Positions 53,402 to 62,439 of a stretch of DNA of 64,000 bases are shown piece after piece. Each line of letters starts with the position of its first letter. The first letter of the stretch is position 1. The notes beneath the pieces were generated by a model. It saw only the letters and a list, made by a program, of their open reading frames with translations, was not told where the DNA came from and searched no databases. The position numbers and the translations under genes are program-made. This DNA is from Acidimicrobiia bacterium (GTDB lineage: Bacteria > Actinomycetota > Acidimicrobiia > Acidimicrobiales > Poriferisodalaceae). The stretch lies in contig DUBN01000059.1 of NCBI GenBank assembly GCA_012960315.1, forward strand, positions 1-64,000. Direction: 5' to 3'.

Positions 53402-53492
53402 GGCGCCTCCTGTCAAAAATCAATGGTTTCAGTTACTTTGTCCGTTTGTCATCTAGAACTGCAAGACCGACTATTTGAAGAACGGGGAATCA

Positions 53493-54881
53493 ATGCTGCA
53501 CAATACCGAGGTGACTCACCCAGGGTTTCGAAAAATTTTCATAGCGGCACTATGTCTCCTCGTGCTCGGTTGTTCCGGCGGGGCCGTACCAACTTCGACA
53601 CAAGCCGATCCAACCCAAACAAGTGCGGGTTTGATCATCGCTACCGATTCCACAGTGGCACCGGCAACAACCGTCGCTTCTGCTAACCCGTCAACTACCA
53701 CCACATCGGGTGGCGTTTCCATGTTGGCAGTTTCAGGTGACCCCACTTTGCAGTTAGATCACACCAGTAACGCCCCCACCTCCGACGCTTTTGCTCCTTC
53801 GGTGATGCCTGACACTCCCATGGGTCGAATTGGTTACACCAGATATGTGTTCGCACGAAGCGGCGAACAGATTATTCCGGCACTGATCGAGGGTCCCAGA
53901 GGCAGTCAGACACGCTGTCAAAAAGTTGAATTGCCTTGTTCATTCGGAGATCTCAAAGCACTGTTGGACTCTGGGGCTGAGATACCTTCAACCCTCAACA
54001 TGAACCGCTCTGAGTTAACTCAGCTGGTGACGCAGTTAGGTGAAGTCGCAGGAGCATTGGAGCAATACAGCGATGTGAACGATGCATGCGCCGCGGGTTA
54101 TCGACCTGATGGCACTCAAACTCCGAACATGGGGTCGCACTTCACTAACTTTCCCTTGATCATCGACGGAAAATTTGACCCAGCGGCACCCGAAATTCTC
54201 TTGTTCGTATCAGCTGATGACGCCACTCCCCCGTTTGGCGCGCTGGGGCGCTGCAAAGACGGTGCATGGAAGGGTGGTGAAGTAGAGATCGCTGGTGCCG
54301 CGTTCTATATGCCGTTCGCTTTTGCTGGCGACGATCATTTCGAAGGGTTCAGTGGCCCATTAGACAATTGGCATGTTCACTACAACTTGTGTCGCCTTGC
54401 GGGGCAAGACGTGACGGTGCTGCCTTCAGTGTGTTCTGGGGAGGACGACGGTCCTTTAGACCGCCCCCAAGGTTTCGCGAGCGAAGGGTGGATGATCCAC
54501 GCTTGGGCCGACACCGGACACGACAACCAACTTGGAGCTTTCTCCATGTGGAACCCTTCTATTTGGCCTTTGTCGGACCCCGAAGCTGTTGGCGAGGGCT
54601 CTCTGGGCTCAAGAACGGCGAGCAACACCAATCTGATCGCCGACTTCGATTATCAGGTAGCGGAAGCGGCCGTACCTGGAAAGATTTCCTTTTTTAACGC
54701 CGACCCTGAGGCTCACAGCGTTACGGCTGGCACTCCTGAAAATCCGACAGGTGAGTTTGATAGTGGTGTTGTTGGTGGTGGTACAGCCGCGACCATCGAG
54801 ATTTCTCAGCCTGGGACCTACGAATTTTTCTGTTCACTCCATCCGGGAATGAGAGGCGCAATCACTGTTGGTGGCAGTTGA
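53493..54881 (+). CDS. Lipoprotein with C-terminal cupredoxin domain
   Basis: A 462-residue exported lipoprotein. Signal peptide and lipobox (LLVLGC), then a Ser/Thr-rich linker. The middle part has HFTNFPLIIDGKFDPAAPEILLF and a His-rich stretch (DNWHVHYNLC...GWMIHAWAD) that suggests a second metal site. The last 90 residues form a plastocyanin-like domain with copper ligands His (EAHSVTAG), Cys, His and Met (FFCSLHPGM). It may be an electron carrier or copper-handling protein. ATG at 53493 follows GGGGA; a TTG at 53475 is less likely. Confidence 0.82.
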   Translation: MLHNTEVTHPGFRKIFIAALCLLVLGCSGGAVPTSTQADPTQTSAGLIIATDSTVAPATTVASANPSTTTTSGGVSMLAVSGDPTLQLDHTSNAPTSDAFAPSVMPDTPMGRIGYTRYVFARSGEQIIPALIEGPRGSQTRCQKVELPCSFGDLKALLDSGAEIPSTLNMNRSELTQLVTQLGEVAGALEQYSDVNDACAAGYRPDGTQTPNMGSHFTNFPLIIDGKFDPAAPEILLFVSADDATPPFGALGRCKDGAWKGGEVEIAGAAFYMPFAFAGDDHFEGFSGPLDNWHVHYNLCRLAGQDVTVLPSVCSGEDDGPLDRPQGFASEGWMIHAWADTGHDNQLGAFSMWNPSIWPLSDPEAVGEGSLGSRTASNTNLIADFDYQVAEAAVPGKISFFNADPEAHSVTAGTPENPTGEFDSGVVGGGTAATIEISQPGTYEFFCSLHPGMRGAITVGGS

Positions 54882-55093
54882 TCAACATCTCACTAATTGA
54901 CATTCAGATGGTTACCTAAAAGCAAAGAACTCGAAGACAATTTTGTACAAACCGCCGTCGGTGCTGCCCTGGATGTGGTGGCCTTCTGTGTCGATTCCCC
55001 AGTGATGGACACGCGTACCAGGGCGCGGCTAAGCAAGGTTCGCCCGGGTCGAGGCACAACCGGTTGGCTTTATTCTTATGGGGCTCTGGTCGG

Positions 55094-55471
55094 TTATAGA
55101 AGCGAGAAGAAAATCATGAGCATTCCGACCCAACTCACAACGAAGGCGAGGGTGCGGACGTAGGCGATACCCAGAATGTGTACGACCGCGTGTACCAGGC
55201 GGGCCCAGAAGAAGATGCCCGCCCCTGTGGCTGCGTTGACGTCTGTTAGGTGAGCGATAATCACCAGAGCTGCGAAGGCTGGCAGATTCTCGACCAAGTT
55301 AAGATGTGCTCGCTGGGCTCGTTGGGCCCATGCGGCAGGGGCCGGTGGGTCTTCCGGATAGGTCAGAACGTTCCCGAGCCCTTGACTTTGGATGCGTTCG
55401 AGTACATATGGGAGCCAGAGCACGCTGCAGAGAAAAGCACTCCAGGCGAGGTAGCTGAGATCAGTGTCCAC
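55094..55471 (-). CDS. MAPEG-family membrane protein
   Basis: A 125-residue protein with four hydrophobic spans. RAQRAHLNLVENLPAFAALVIIAH and FFWARLVHAVVHILGIAYVRTLAF match the MAPEG family (membrane-associated glutathione and eicosanoid metabolism). The bacterial role is unclear, and glutathione use is not expected in actinobacteria. GTG at 55471 has GGAGGG 4 nt upstream; an ATG at 55483 is an alternative. It converges on the cupredoxin gene across 212 bp in which I see no gene. Confidence 0.82.
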   Translation of the reverse strand: MDTDLSYLAWSAFLCSVLWLPYVLERIQSQGLGNVLTYPEDPPAPAAWAQRAQRAHLNLVENLPAFAALVIIAHLTDVNAATGAGIFFWARLVHAVVHILGIAYVRTLAFVVSWVGMLMIFFSLL

Positions 55472-55546
55472 TTGACCCTCCATCAATATTAGGTACCCGT
55501 CAACTTAGACCTCGGCTCGTAATTTTTCGTTGACAAGGGATCTATT

Positions 55547-56641
55547 TCATTCGAGTTCAACAGTTGGGCATGTTCGCCGACCACCGGTCGGGTTGTGCAC
55601 TCGAGCTCGCTCGATCAGTGGCGTACCGACGTCGTCTGTTGTGAGAAATGTTTCTATAGCTGTGGCAATCGGGTGCGCAACAAGTTGAACGTAGTTCTCT
55701 GTCGCAAGGAATTTGCCTTCTGAAGGGCTGGCGAGATAAGCAATTTCGAGAAGAGCATTAGTGGTCTGCGGTTTGCGGACGAGACTGTAAGCGTCATCTC
55801 CGGCTGAGTTGACCACTCGGAGGGCTCCTGCGTCCCAGCGAGATGTCCATTGAATACCTTCGATAGCGTCAAGTACTTCAAACACCTCTTGGTGCAGCAG
55901 TCCAGCCAGACGAGCTGATCCATCGTCTCCAGTCTGAGCGAATACTTCGGTGCCCGGCTTGTTTGATTTTGCTGCGGTCGGCGCGTTGTGGTGTATCGAA
56001 ACGAAGGCTTCGGCGTTGACGGCATCTCCCAGGAAGACCCTCTCATCCAACGACATGTAATAGTCCCCAGCGCGGGTCAACATGGTAGGGATTTCTCTTA
56101 ATTCAAGTAGTCCCGCGACCGCAAGCGCGACTTGGAGGTTGAGTCGACTCTCGGCAAGACCAGTAGGGCCTCGCGCTCCCGGGTCTTTCCCTCCATGCCC
56201 AGGGTCGAGAACGACTCTGATGTCGCGCACGGGAGTGGCTGTTGAGACGCTTTTCACATCGCCGCACGGGTCAACTACTAGCCATCCGTCAGTATTTATC
56301 TCTGAGACACGGACGACGATGCCGTTGTTCGTGATAGCGACGGTTGGAGCGAACACCGTGGTGGTCACCGTCGGCGTTGATGTTGTTGTCGACGTTGTCG
56401 TTGTAGTTTGTGGCACGGTTGAAGTGGGTGACGGCGGAGCGGAATCGGCCACCGCGTCAGGCATTGTTGTACTGGTTGTGGAAACCGCTGGTTGTGTGAT
56501 GTTCACAGTCGAGCGTTGGGTGGTGTTGGTAGGTGTCGTCTGGTCAGCCTGCGTTGACTCAGAAGACGCGCAGGCCACCAGTAGCACGACCGCTACGCCG
56601 CTAAGGACCACCGAACGAGTTTTTTGAAGCCGGGAATGCAC
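55547..56641 (-). CDS. N-acetylmuramoyl-L-alanine amidase (Amidase_3) lipoprotein
   Basis: About 364 residues: a lipoprotein signal (VVLSGVAVVLLVAC), a Thr/Ser-rich linker (about 80 residues), a small beta domain, and a zinc amidase domain. Zinc ligands are His in VVLDPGHGGKDPG, Glu in GLAESRLNLQ and His in SIHHNAP; the catalytic Glu is in NALLEIAYLASP. It cleaves the bond between MurNAc and the stem peptide, for wall remodelling or cell separation. GTG at 56641 gives a normal signal peptide; the frame is open to 56863, and an ATG at 56698 overlaps the upstream gene. Confidence 0.85.
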   Translation of the reverse strand: MHSRLQKTRSVVLSGVAVVLLVACASSESTQADQTTPTNTTQRSTVNITQPAVSTTSTTMPDAVADSAPPSPTSTVPQTTTTTSTTTSTPTVTTTVFAPTVAITNNGIVVRVSEINTDGWLVVDPCGDVKSVSTATPVRDIRVVLDPGHGGKDPGARGPTGLAESRLNLQVALAVAGLLELREIPTMLTRAGDYYMSLDERVFLGDAVNAEAFVSIHHNAPTAAKSNKPGTEVFAQTGDDGSARLAGLLHQEVFEVLDAIEGIQWTSRWDAGALRVVNSAGDDAYSLVRKPQTTNALLEIAYLASPSEGKFLATENYVQLVAHPIATAIETFLTTDDVGTPLIERARVHNPTGGRRTCPTVELE

Positions 56642-56675
56642 GCCGCTGCAAGCTATCTGTGTCAATTGAATTTGA

Positions 56676-57266
56676 TCACTGAATCGGATCGATTTCATCG
56701 GCAAGATCAGCGACCATTTGCGGAAAATCTGGTGACGCGGCTCTGCCAACAAGATGACGTGCGAGTTCTTTGATCGGTCGATCCCATGAGACGATAAGAA
56801 ATGGTGTGTTGGCGTCGCGGTATTGGTCGATAATCGCGGCGCTGTTTTGCAGGTCCCCTTCAAGGTCGGCTTCTGGTATGTCCTCCGGGTCGAACACCGG
56901 CACCGAAGTTTGCGCGGGTGGGGGTGAAAGAATCACTCCTTGTGATGAAAGCCCGCTAAGTAGAGCCACCACAGAGAGTTTCGTGGTTGTTTCACCACGA
57001 AATATTAATACTGTGCGTCGCCGCGAGATCTGATCCAGCACAGCAACTTCTTCAGCCAACGTTGTCGGATGCGCAGCATCACCGTCCACGTCGACGATGA
57101 TGCTGAGATTGCTTGTGACTGCTGCGATGGCAGCGGCTTCGACACATTCGGAACCAGGTGGTCCGGTGACAACTGTCCCCCAAATACCGTGCTGGTCTGC
57201 CTCGCTAGCTAGCCGGCGGCGGTCATGGTGGCTGCTAACTTTTCGGAGATCTAGAACGAGTCTCAC
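56676..57266 (-). CDS. Short luciferase-like protein
   Basis: A 196-residue protein that looks like a cut-down LLM barrel: MRLVLDLRKVSSHHDRRRLASEADQHGIWGTVVTGPPGSECVEAAAIAAVTSNLSIIVDVDGDAAHPTTLAEEVAVLDQIS parallels the first strands of its neighbour, but the cofactor-binding middle and the C-terminal region are missing or changed. Its GTG overlaps the stop of the full-length LLM gene (GTGA), so both are made together. It may be a non-catalytic partner subunit, or a decaying paralogue. Function unknown. Confidence 0.6.
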   Translation of the reverse strand: MRLVLDLRKVSSHHDRRRLASEADQHGIWGTVVTGPPGSECVEAAAIAAVTSNLSIIVDVDGDAAHPTTLAEEVAVLDQISRRRTVLIFRGETTTKLSVVALLSGLSSQGVILSPPPAQTSVPVFDPEDIPEADLEGDLQNSAAIIDQYRDANTPFLIVSWDRPIKELARHLVGRAASPDFPQMVADLADEIDPIQ

Positions 57267-58210
57267 CGTTGCACCCCGAGTTCTTGGACCAGTGGCGAAA
57301 GTTCTTGCCCGATGCGCTCAATAACTTCTACTAGTGCTGTGCGCGGGGGCTGGTCGTATCCGACGCGACAGACCACTAGGTCGACGTCGTAGCCTTCGAA
57401 GTCCTCCGCGATCTCTTCCGCTGATCCGACTGTGGCTGAACGCTCAACTTCGTCCATTGACGCTTCGATTTGGCTGACGAAATCGACCCCTGTTTTGTCT
57501 GCACCCCAGCCAAGGCCTGCATAAACCAAGTAGCTGGAACGCACCCATTCAAGGGCCTTACGTCGTTCGCTTTCGGTATCGACAATCCACAGGTTACGAA
57601 GAAGTCCAATCGGAGGTGGTGTTCCGCCCGGCGAACCTGATGTTTCCCATTCTGTGCGATGAGCTGCAATGAGGCCATTCACGACGTCTCGTGAAAACGC
57701 GCCCGAGATAAACAACCCGAGGCCGCGTCGTCCGGCCCGCCGCGCCGCTTTTTCGCTGCTGACTCCCACCCATGTCGGGGCGCTCACCGCCGTCTGGAGC
57801 GCGTCGAGACCTGAGTTCATCAATTGCAGGCGGTTGCTGATGAGTTCATCTTTGATCGTAAATTCGATAGGCCGGTAGCCCATGCCGACCCCCAACTGGA
57901 ATCGGCCTTGTGATTGCGCATCGAGAAGATTGACGGCGTTCGCCACCCGGTTCGGTTCGTGAAGAGGCAGTAATAGGACTCCGGTACCGACTTCTAACCG
58001 TTCGGTGGCTGCGAGCGCTGCGGATGCTGCGGGCAGCAAAGCCGGGCAATACCCGTCGTAGTAGGCGTGATGTTCTGACAACCAAAGACTATGAATGCCG
58101 TTGTTCTCAGCTAAGCGGGCGTCATCGACGAGTTCTTGGTAAGCCTGTTCAAACGATCGCGGGTTTGTGGCAGTCGATTGAAGACACCAAAGCCCAATTC
58201 CCATGTCCAT
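57263..58210 (-). CDS. LLM-class flavin/F420 oxidoreductase
   Basis: A 315-residue luciferase-like TIM barrel: ENNGIHSLWLSEHHAYYDGYCPALLPAASAALAATERLEVGTGVLLLPLHEPNRVANAVNLLDAQSQGRFQLGVGMGYRPIEF. The SEHH block and the VGMGYR loop resemble the alkanal-monooxygenase side of the family more than the two F420-type LLM proteins elsewhere in the window. The C-terminus carries SAEEIAEDFEGYDVDLVVCRVG. No clear ribosome site; two ATGs are close together at the start. Confidence 0.83.
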   Translation of the reverse strand: MDMGIGLWCLQSTATNPRSFEQAYQELVDDARLAENNGIHSLWLSEHHAYYDGYCPALLPAASAALAATERLEVGTGVLLLPLHEPNRVANAVNLLDAQSQGRFQLGVGMGYRPIEFTIKDELISNRLQLMNSGLDALQTAVSAPTWVGVSSEKAARRAGRRGLGLFISGAFSRDVVNGLIAAHRTEWETSGSPGGTPPPIGLLRNLWIVDTESERRKALEWVRSSYLVYAGLGWGADKTGVDFVSQIEASMDEVERSATVGSAEEIAEDFEGYDVDLVVCRVGYDQPPRTALVEVIERIGQELSPLVQELGVQR

Positions 58211-58267
58211 GACACAGTGTGGCTCGCGAAGCGGGGTTCGCGCAGGACAAAAGATGGGCTACCGCGT

Positions 58268-58627
58268 TTAGCAGTTATCGAACTTCTCTCGCGCCTGTTC
58301 GCGTTGTTCGGGTTCTGCGGCGACCGAAATTTCGTTAGCTGCGAACAGAAGACATGTTTTCGATGCGCCTTGTTGAATTTTTGTGTCGATCTCAGTGGCC
58401 AACGGTGTGCACAGATCTTGTTTTTCATAGCCCGCCCCTCGTCGGCAGGCTCGCAAAAAGTTTGCTTTATGTGATTCATTCCATTGCGCAGCGCTACTAC
58501 ATCCTGATCCGAGCAACAGAGCTGCCAAAAGAAGGAGCGCCTTCCAACGCTTTTGCGAATTCACCTCGCCACGACGGTCTGTTGGGTTGTTGCCGCTTAG
58601 CGTTGTCGGCGAAGGCGACCTTTTCAT
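58268..58627 (-). CDS. Small putative lipoprotein
   Basis: A 119-residue protein. After a polar N-terminus comes a signal peptide (RWKALLLLAALLLGSGC) with the lipobox cysteine at residue 43. The mature 76 residues contain four further cysteines (LRACRRG, DLCTPLA, KTCLLFA and the last residue), probably two disulfides, in a helical context. The ATG at 58627 lies 3 bp after the hydrolase stop, but a GTG at 58564 would give a more normal-length signal peptide. Unknown family. Confidence 0.65.
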   Translation of the reverse strand: MKRSPSPTTLSGNNPTDRRGEVNSQKRWKALLLLAALLLGSGCSSAAQWNESHKANFLRACRRGAGYEKQDLCTPLATEIDTKIQQGASKTCLLFAANEISVAAEPEQREQAREKFDNC

Positions 58628-58630
58628 GGG

Positions 58631-59530
58631 CTAGAGGTGTTCACCGACAAATACGAGATCCACGTCAACCACTTTGTGGAATAGGTCGGAGTTCTCATAA
58701 AGCAACCCAAAATGTCCACCGTCAATATTTTCCCAAACTTTCGCCGCGGCGATACTGTCGAAACATTGTCGTGTAACTGCTGGCGACGCCTGTGCAACTT
58801 CGTCATCGGATGCAACAACGAACAGCGTCGGGACGGTGAGTTGGGCAGCCGCTACAGGCACCGAGAGTTCAGGTGCTGTACGTACGATGATGTCAACGTC
58901 GTTTGACCACAATGATTCTGGGCGCTGGCCGTACGTTTCGGCATAGTCGCGGGCAGCATCAAAGTTAAGTATGACGGGAGCTTCTGAAGTAGGCAGATCA
59001 GCAAACCGAACCGAGACGGTGGCAGCTGGTTCGTCGGTTAGGTCGCCTTCCTCCCAGTAAGCCTTCATCGCGGCGAAGTCGCTCGAATCGGCGGCGGGCT
59101 CCACATATTGTTCTCCGCATCCTGGGGTGTGGGCGATGACACCCGTGACTCTTGAGTCGAATGCCGCGACGAATTGCACGGTTGCGCCGCCCATGCTTTC
59201 GCCCCACACAACAACTTGATCAGTTGTCACCCCTGCAACGTTCAGTATGTGAGTGATGGCGTCGCTGTAGCCGCGAATTTGACGCCACTGGTCAACAGCG
59301 AATCGCGGTTCGCCGTCGCTAGTTCCAAAGTTACGGTGGTCGTAGGCAAAAACGTGATGACCAGCCGCGGCGAGGTGACCGGCAAAAGTGTTGATCGACA
59401 TGTGCGCAGTTGCCGAAAATCCGTGCGCCATAACGATCAGCGTGGCTTCGGGGGTGGCGGATTTGTGGAGTCTCCCTCGCAGCGTCGCGCCTTCTGATTC
59501 GAACTCGATGTTCTCGTAGGTATTAGTCAT
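58631..59530 (-). CDS. Alpha/beta hydrolase
   Basis: A 299-residue serine hydrolase. Oxyanion strand IVMAHGFSATAHM, nucleophile elbow VVWGESMGG with the catalytic Ser, acid in FVVASDDEVAQ, and His in IDGGHFGLL. N-terminal FESEGATLRGRLHKS resembles the dienelactone-hydrolase or peptidase-S15-like group. Substrate unknown. ATG start; it is 31 bp after the NIPSNAP-like gene and 3 bp before the small lipoprotein. Confidence 0.85.
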   Translation of the reverse strand: MTNTYENIEFESEGATLRGRLHKSATPEATLIVMAHGFSATAHMSINTFAGHLAAAGHHVFAYDHRNFGTSDGEPRFAVDQWRQIRGYSDAITHILNVAGVTTDQVVVWGESMGGATVQFVAAFDSRVTGVIAHTPGCGEQYVEPAADSSDFAAMKAYWEEGDLTDEPAATVSVRFADLPTSEAPVILNFDAARDYAETYGQRPESLWSNDVDIIVRTAPELSVPVAAAQLTVPTLFVVASDDEVAQASPAVTRQCFDSIAAAKVWENIDGGHFGLLYENSDLFHKVVDVDLVFVGEHL

Positions 59531-59561
59531 TGTTAGGCCTCGTTGGTCGTTGTTCCCGTTC

Positions 59562-59864
59562 TCATCCCAGATCTGCGGCGGGTGTTACGTAGCTGAGGTG
59601 CATCTGAGCGACAGGTGAGCTAAACCCGTCGAAGGCATCAGCGCGTTCTGGAGATTCGTTATATACCGCTAGGGCTGATTCGAAAGCTTCAATGTCGCCG
59701 GGATAGCTAACGGCCCAGACAAATTCGCTATTTTCGTTGTCCGCGTAGGCGAATTCGATTTTGAATCCGTATTTGTCGCGCACAGCTGCAATGGTGGGGA
59801 ACCAAGCAGCCAGGCGCTGTAACCCGCCGGCTTCAACCTCATAGCGTCGCAATTGGATAGTCAT
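59562..59864 (-). CDS. NIPSNAP-like small protein
   Basis: A 100-residue protein: TIQLRRYEVEAGGLQRLAAWFPTIAAVRDKYGFKIEFAYADNENSEFVWAVSYPG resembles NIPSNAP-type dimeric alpha/beta barrels (LRRY at the start, FVW.V.YPG in the middle). Function unknown. ATG at 59864 is preceded by GGAG at 6-7 nt; an open frame to 59912 is not used. It diverges from the amidase gene. Confidence 0.7.
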   Translation of the reverse strand: MTIQLRRYEVEAGGLQRLAAWFPTIAAVRDKYGFKIEFAYADNENSEFVWAVSYPGDIEAFESALAVYNESPERADAFDGFSSPVAQMHLSYVTPAADLG

Positions 59865-59947
59865 AGTTATCTCCGATCCCAGAGTGAGCATCATTTCACA
59901 CAACGGCATCACTGCATCTAATGACCCTCTGAAGGTAGGTTCCTTTC

Positions 59948-61420
59948 ATGTCTGCTGATGCTGAGTCTCACATTTTAGGTCTTCGATCTGCGCGCGAGTT
60001 GTTAAGCATGCTCGCTGAGCGTGAGATCTCGAGCGTTGAACTACTCGAACACTTCGTGCAGCGAAACGAAGCCCTACATCCGCACATCAACGCGATTGTG
60101 ACGCTCGACATTGACCAAGCCGAGGCCACAGCGAAAGCATCGGATCAACGCCGCATGGCGAACGACGATGTCGGTGAATTAGCTGGTTTGCCAATGACAA
60201 TCAAGGACGCGATCGCGGTTCGGGGAATTCGTTCGACGGGTGGGGCCGTCGAACTAGAGAATCACGTACCTACGCACGACGCCGAGGTCGTCGCCAAAAT
60301 CAGAGACGCTGGTGCAGTGATTTTTGGCAAAACGAATCTTCCCCGCTGGTCCGGTGACGTGCAGGCCTTTAACGACATTTTCGGCACAACAAACAACCCT
60401 TGGAAACTGGACTGCGGTCCCGGCGGTTCGTCGGGTGGAGCGTCAGCTGCATTGGCGTCGGGGCTGACTGCCTTGGACATTGGAACCGATATCGGTGGAT
60501 CGGTTCGTCTACCTGCTCATTTCGCTGGGGTTTGTGGTCATAAGCCAAGCTTTGGGGTCGTTTCACAAATCGGTTACATCGATCATGTTTCGTATGGTCT
60601 CAGCGAAGCTGACGTCAACGTTTTCGGTCCGCTCGCTCGAACCGTTGATGATCTGGGGCTGTTGTTCGACGTCATTCGCGGACCACGTAACGATGCCAGC
60701 AGCGGTTGGAGATTAGAGCTACCCGCTACGCGGGGCACCGCTAAGGAACTTAGGGTCGCTGCCTGGCTCGACGATCCTGATTGTCCTGTCAGCGAAGCCG
60801 TGTCGAGTGTGTTAACAGACGCGGTCACAGCAATGGAATCCGATGGCATTTCTATTGACCGTTCAGCACGTCCGGGGGTGCCGTTCAACGATGTGCGTTC
60901 CGTCGGACAACTGTTGATTTCAGCTGCAACATCACCTGGGCGCACCGAAGAAGAGACCGCTGCGTTGCAAGAACTCGCGGCTGATTCTTCTGCAAGCCCG
61001 ACAATGCGTATGCGAGCGCGGTCCTCCACCATGTCGCACCGAGATTGGCTGTTACTTACCGAAGCACGCGATACCAACCGCCGCCTATGGGCCCATTTCT
61101 TTAATGACTTTGACGTGTTGTTAGCGCCTGTGGCCTTCGTACCAGCCTTCGAACACCAACACGAAGGAAACCTGTACACCCGCACTTTGACGGTTGACGG
61201 AACAATTCGCCCCTACTCAGATCTCATCATTTGGACCTCTCAGTTCGGCTACGTGTATCTTCCTTCCACCGTTGTTCCCGCTGGATGGACAGATGACGGG
61301 CGACCCGTAGGTATTCAGGTAGTAGGCCCATACCTCGGCGACCGCACCACTCTGGAATTTGCACGGTATTTGGAGACTCTCCTCGGTGGGTACCGCGTAC
61401 CTCCCATTGCTTTCACCTGA
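59948..61420 (+). CDS. Amidase signature enzyme
   Basis: A 490-residue amidase with the Ser-cisSer-Lys triad: Lys86 in MTIKDAIAV, the Gly/Ser block CGPGGSSGGASAALASG (Ser161/162) and the nucleophile Ser185 in DIGTDIGGSVRLPA. It hydrolyses an amide bond; relatives act on aryl amides, lactams or Glu-tRNA(Gln). No gatB or gatC is adjacent, so a catabolic amidase is more likely than GatA. ATG at 59948 follows AGGTAGG at about 8 nt. Confidence 0.9.
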   Translation: MSADAESHILGLRSARELLSMLAEREISSVELLEHFVQRNEALHPHINAIVTLDIDQAEATAKASDQRRMANDDVGELAGLPMTIKDAIAVRGIRSTGGAVELENHVPTHDAEVVAKIRDAGAVIFGKTNLPRWSGDVQAFNDIFGTTNNPWKLDCGPGGSSGGASAALASGLTALDIGTDIGGSVRLPAHFAGVCGHKPSFGVVSQIGYIDHVSYGLSEADVNVFGPLARTVDDLGLLFDVIRGPRNDASSGWRLELPATRGTAKELRVAAWLDDPDCPVSEAVSSVLTDAVTAMESDGISIDRSARPGVPFNDVRSVGQLLISAATSPGRTEEETAALQELAADSSASPTMRMRARSSTMSHRDWLLLTEARDTNRRLWAHFFNDFDVLLAPVAFVPAFEHQHEGNLYTRTLTVDGTIRPYSDLIIWTSQFGYVYLPSTVVPAGWTDDGRPVGIQVVGPYLGDRTTLEFARYLETLLGGYRVPPIAFT

Positions 61421-61553
61421 GGCGAAAAGAATCTCGTTGAGGCTCACCTTGTTCCATCTGGATCAGAACGGGCCCGACCTCGGTCGCCCCTCACGCCGTC
61501 ACTCATTCCTCAACCCTCACCGTTTAGGACCCCCCACCCCCACATAGGCTTCT

Positions 61554-62345
61554 GTGATGATCAAGGAACTCACAGACGAGCATGTCGCTCTGTACCTTGA
61601 CCGAATTGGAGTGGAGGCTTCATCTGTGACGGTCGATCACGATGGCCTAGCTGCGCTTCAATATGCGCACCTCACCAGCGTGCCGTTCACAAACCTCGAT
61701 GTATATGACCACCTGCCGGTGACAACATCACTCGACTGGTCTTTGCCCGCAGTACTGGAGGGTCGTGGTGGCTGGTGTTTCGTGTTGAACGGAGTTTTCG
61801 CAGCGCTACTTGAAGCGTTGAACTTTCGAATAGCTCGCATGAGTGCACTGGTGGTACTGACGGACACACCGTCACCAATGGAAGACCACCTCTGCATTCG
61901 GGTCGATCTTGATGAACCCTGGCTAATCGACGTCGGGTTCGGGGAGTCGTTCACTCGCCCGTTACCACTCAACAGCGATGCCGTCGTCAACGACGTTGCT
62001 GCTGGTCGACGATTTCGCTTGACCAAGAGAAACGACGGGCGCCGCCAACTCGAATCCGAACAGCACGTCGGTGGCGAGCCTCATTGGCGAGCGGACTACC
62101 ATTTTGCTGCTGATAGTCGCGAACTGGCCGACCTCAGCGACGCGAACGACTATCTGTGTGCAACCTCGGGATTGTCCTGGACCGAAAAACGATTCTCCAC
62201 GAGACTTACCGATGATGGCAGAGTCACCCTGCTCCATGACCGGATCAAGTTCACGCCACGGTACGGGAATGAACATGTCGTAACCCTTAATGATGAAGCA
62301 GCGTGGGAAGCGGCACGTCAGCGGCATCTGCCAACACCTACTTGA
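61554..62345 (+). CDS. Arylamine N-acetyltransferase
   Basis: A 263-residue NAT with the Cys-His-Asp triad: Cys75 in RGGWCFVLNG, His112 in MEDHLCIRV, Asp126 in WLIDVGFGES. The enzyme moves acetyl from acetyl-CoA to arylamines or hydrazines; in mycobacteria a homologue sits in a cholesterol-catabolism locus. GTG at 61554 or ATG at 61557. It follows the amidase gene by 133 bp; together they could release and acetylate an arylamine, which is inference. Confidence 0.9.
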   Translation: MMIKELTDEHVALYLDRIGVEASSVTVDHDGLAALQYAHLTSVPFTNLDVYDHLPVTTSLDWSLPAVLEGRGGWCFVLNGVFAALLEALNFRIARMSALVVLTDTPSPMEDHLCIRVDLDEPWLIDVGFGESFTRPLPLNSDAVVNDVAAGRRFRLTKRNDGRRQLESEQHVGGEPHWRADYHFAADSRELADLSDANDYLCATSGLSWTEKRFSTRLTDDGRVTLLHDRIKFTPRYGNEHVVTLNDEAAWEAARQRHLPTPT

Positions 62346-62379
62346 ACAAGACACAGTTTGTAGGCATCACCTAAAAACC

Positions 62380-62413
62380 GAATGGGGCGGAGCCTGCCGG
62401 CTCCGCCCCATTC
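62380..62413 (-). terminator. Intrinsic terminator, 15-bp perfect stem
   Basis: GAATGGGGCGGAGCC pairs with GGCTCCGCCCCATTC around TGCC. On the minus strand it is followed by GGTTTTTAG, as for an intrinsic terminator of the ABC substrate-binding gene, 26 bp after its stop. It can also stop the convergent acetyltransferase transcript. Confidence 0.88.
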
Positions 62414-62439
62414 ACTTGACATTATTGAGCTAATTCAGC

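Noticed and set aside
54897-55163. Plus-strand frame between the cupredoxin and MAPEG genes
   Set aside because: Overlaps the MAPEG gene, with no motif or start signal.
56082-56627. 181-codon plus-strand ORF rich in Val
   Set aside because: It is the reverse reading of the Thr-rich linker of the exported amidase.
60583-61185. 200-codon minus-strand ORF
   Set aside because: Antisense to the amidase signature enzyme, Ser/Arg-rich shadow.
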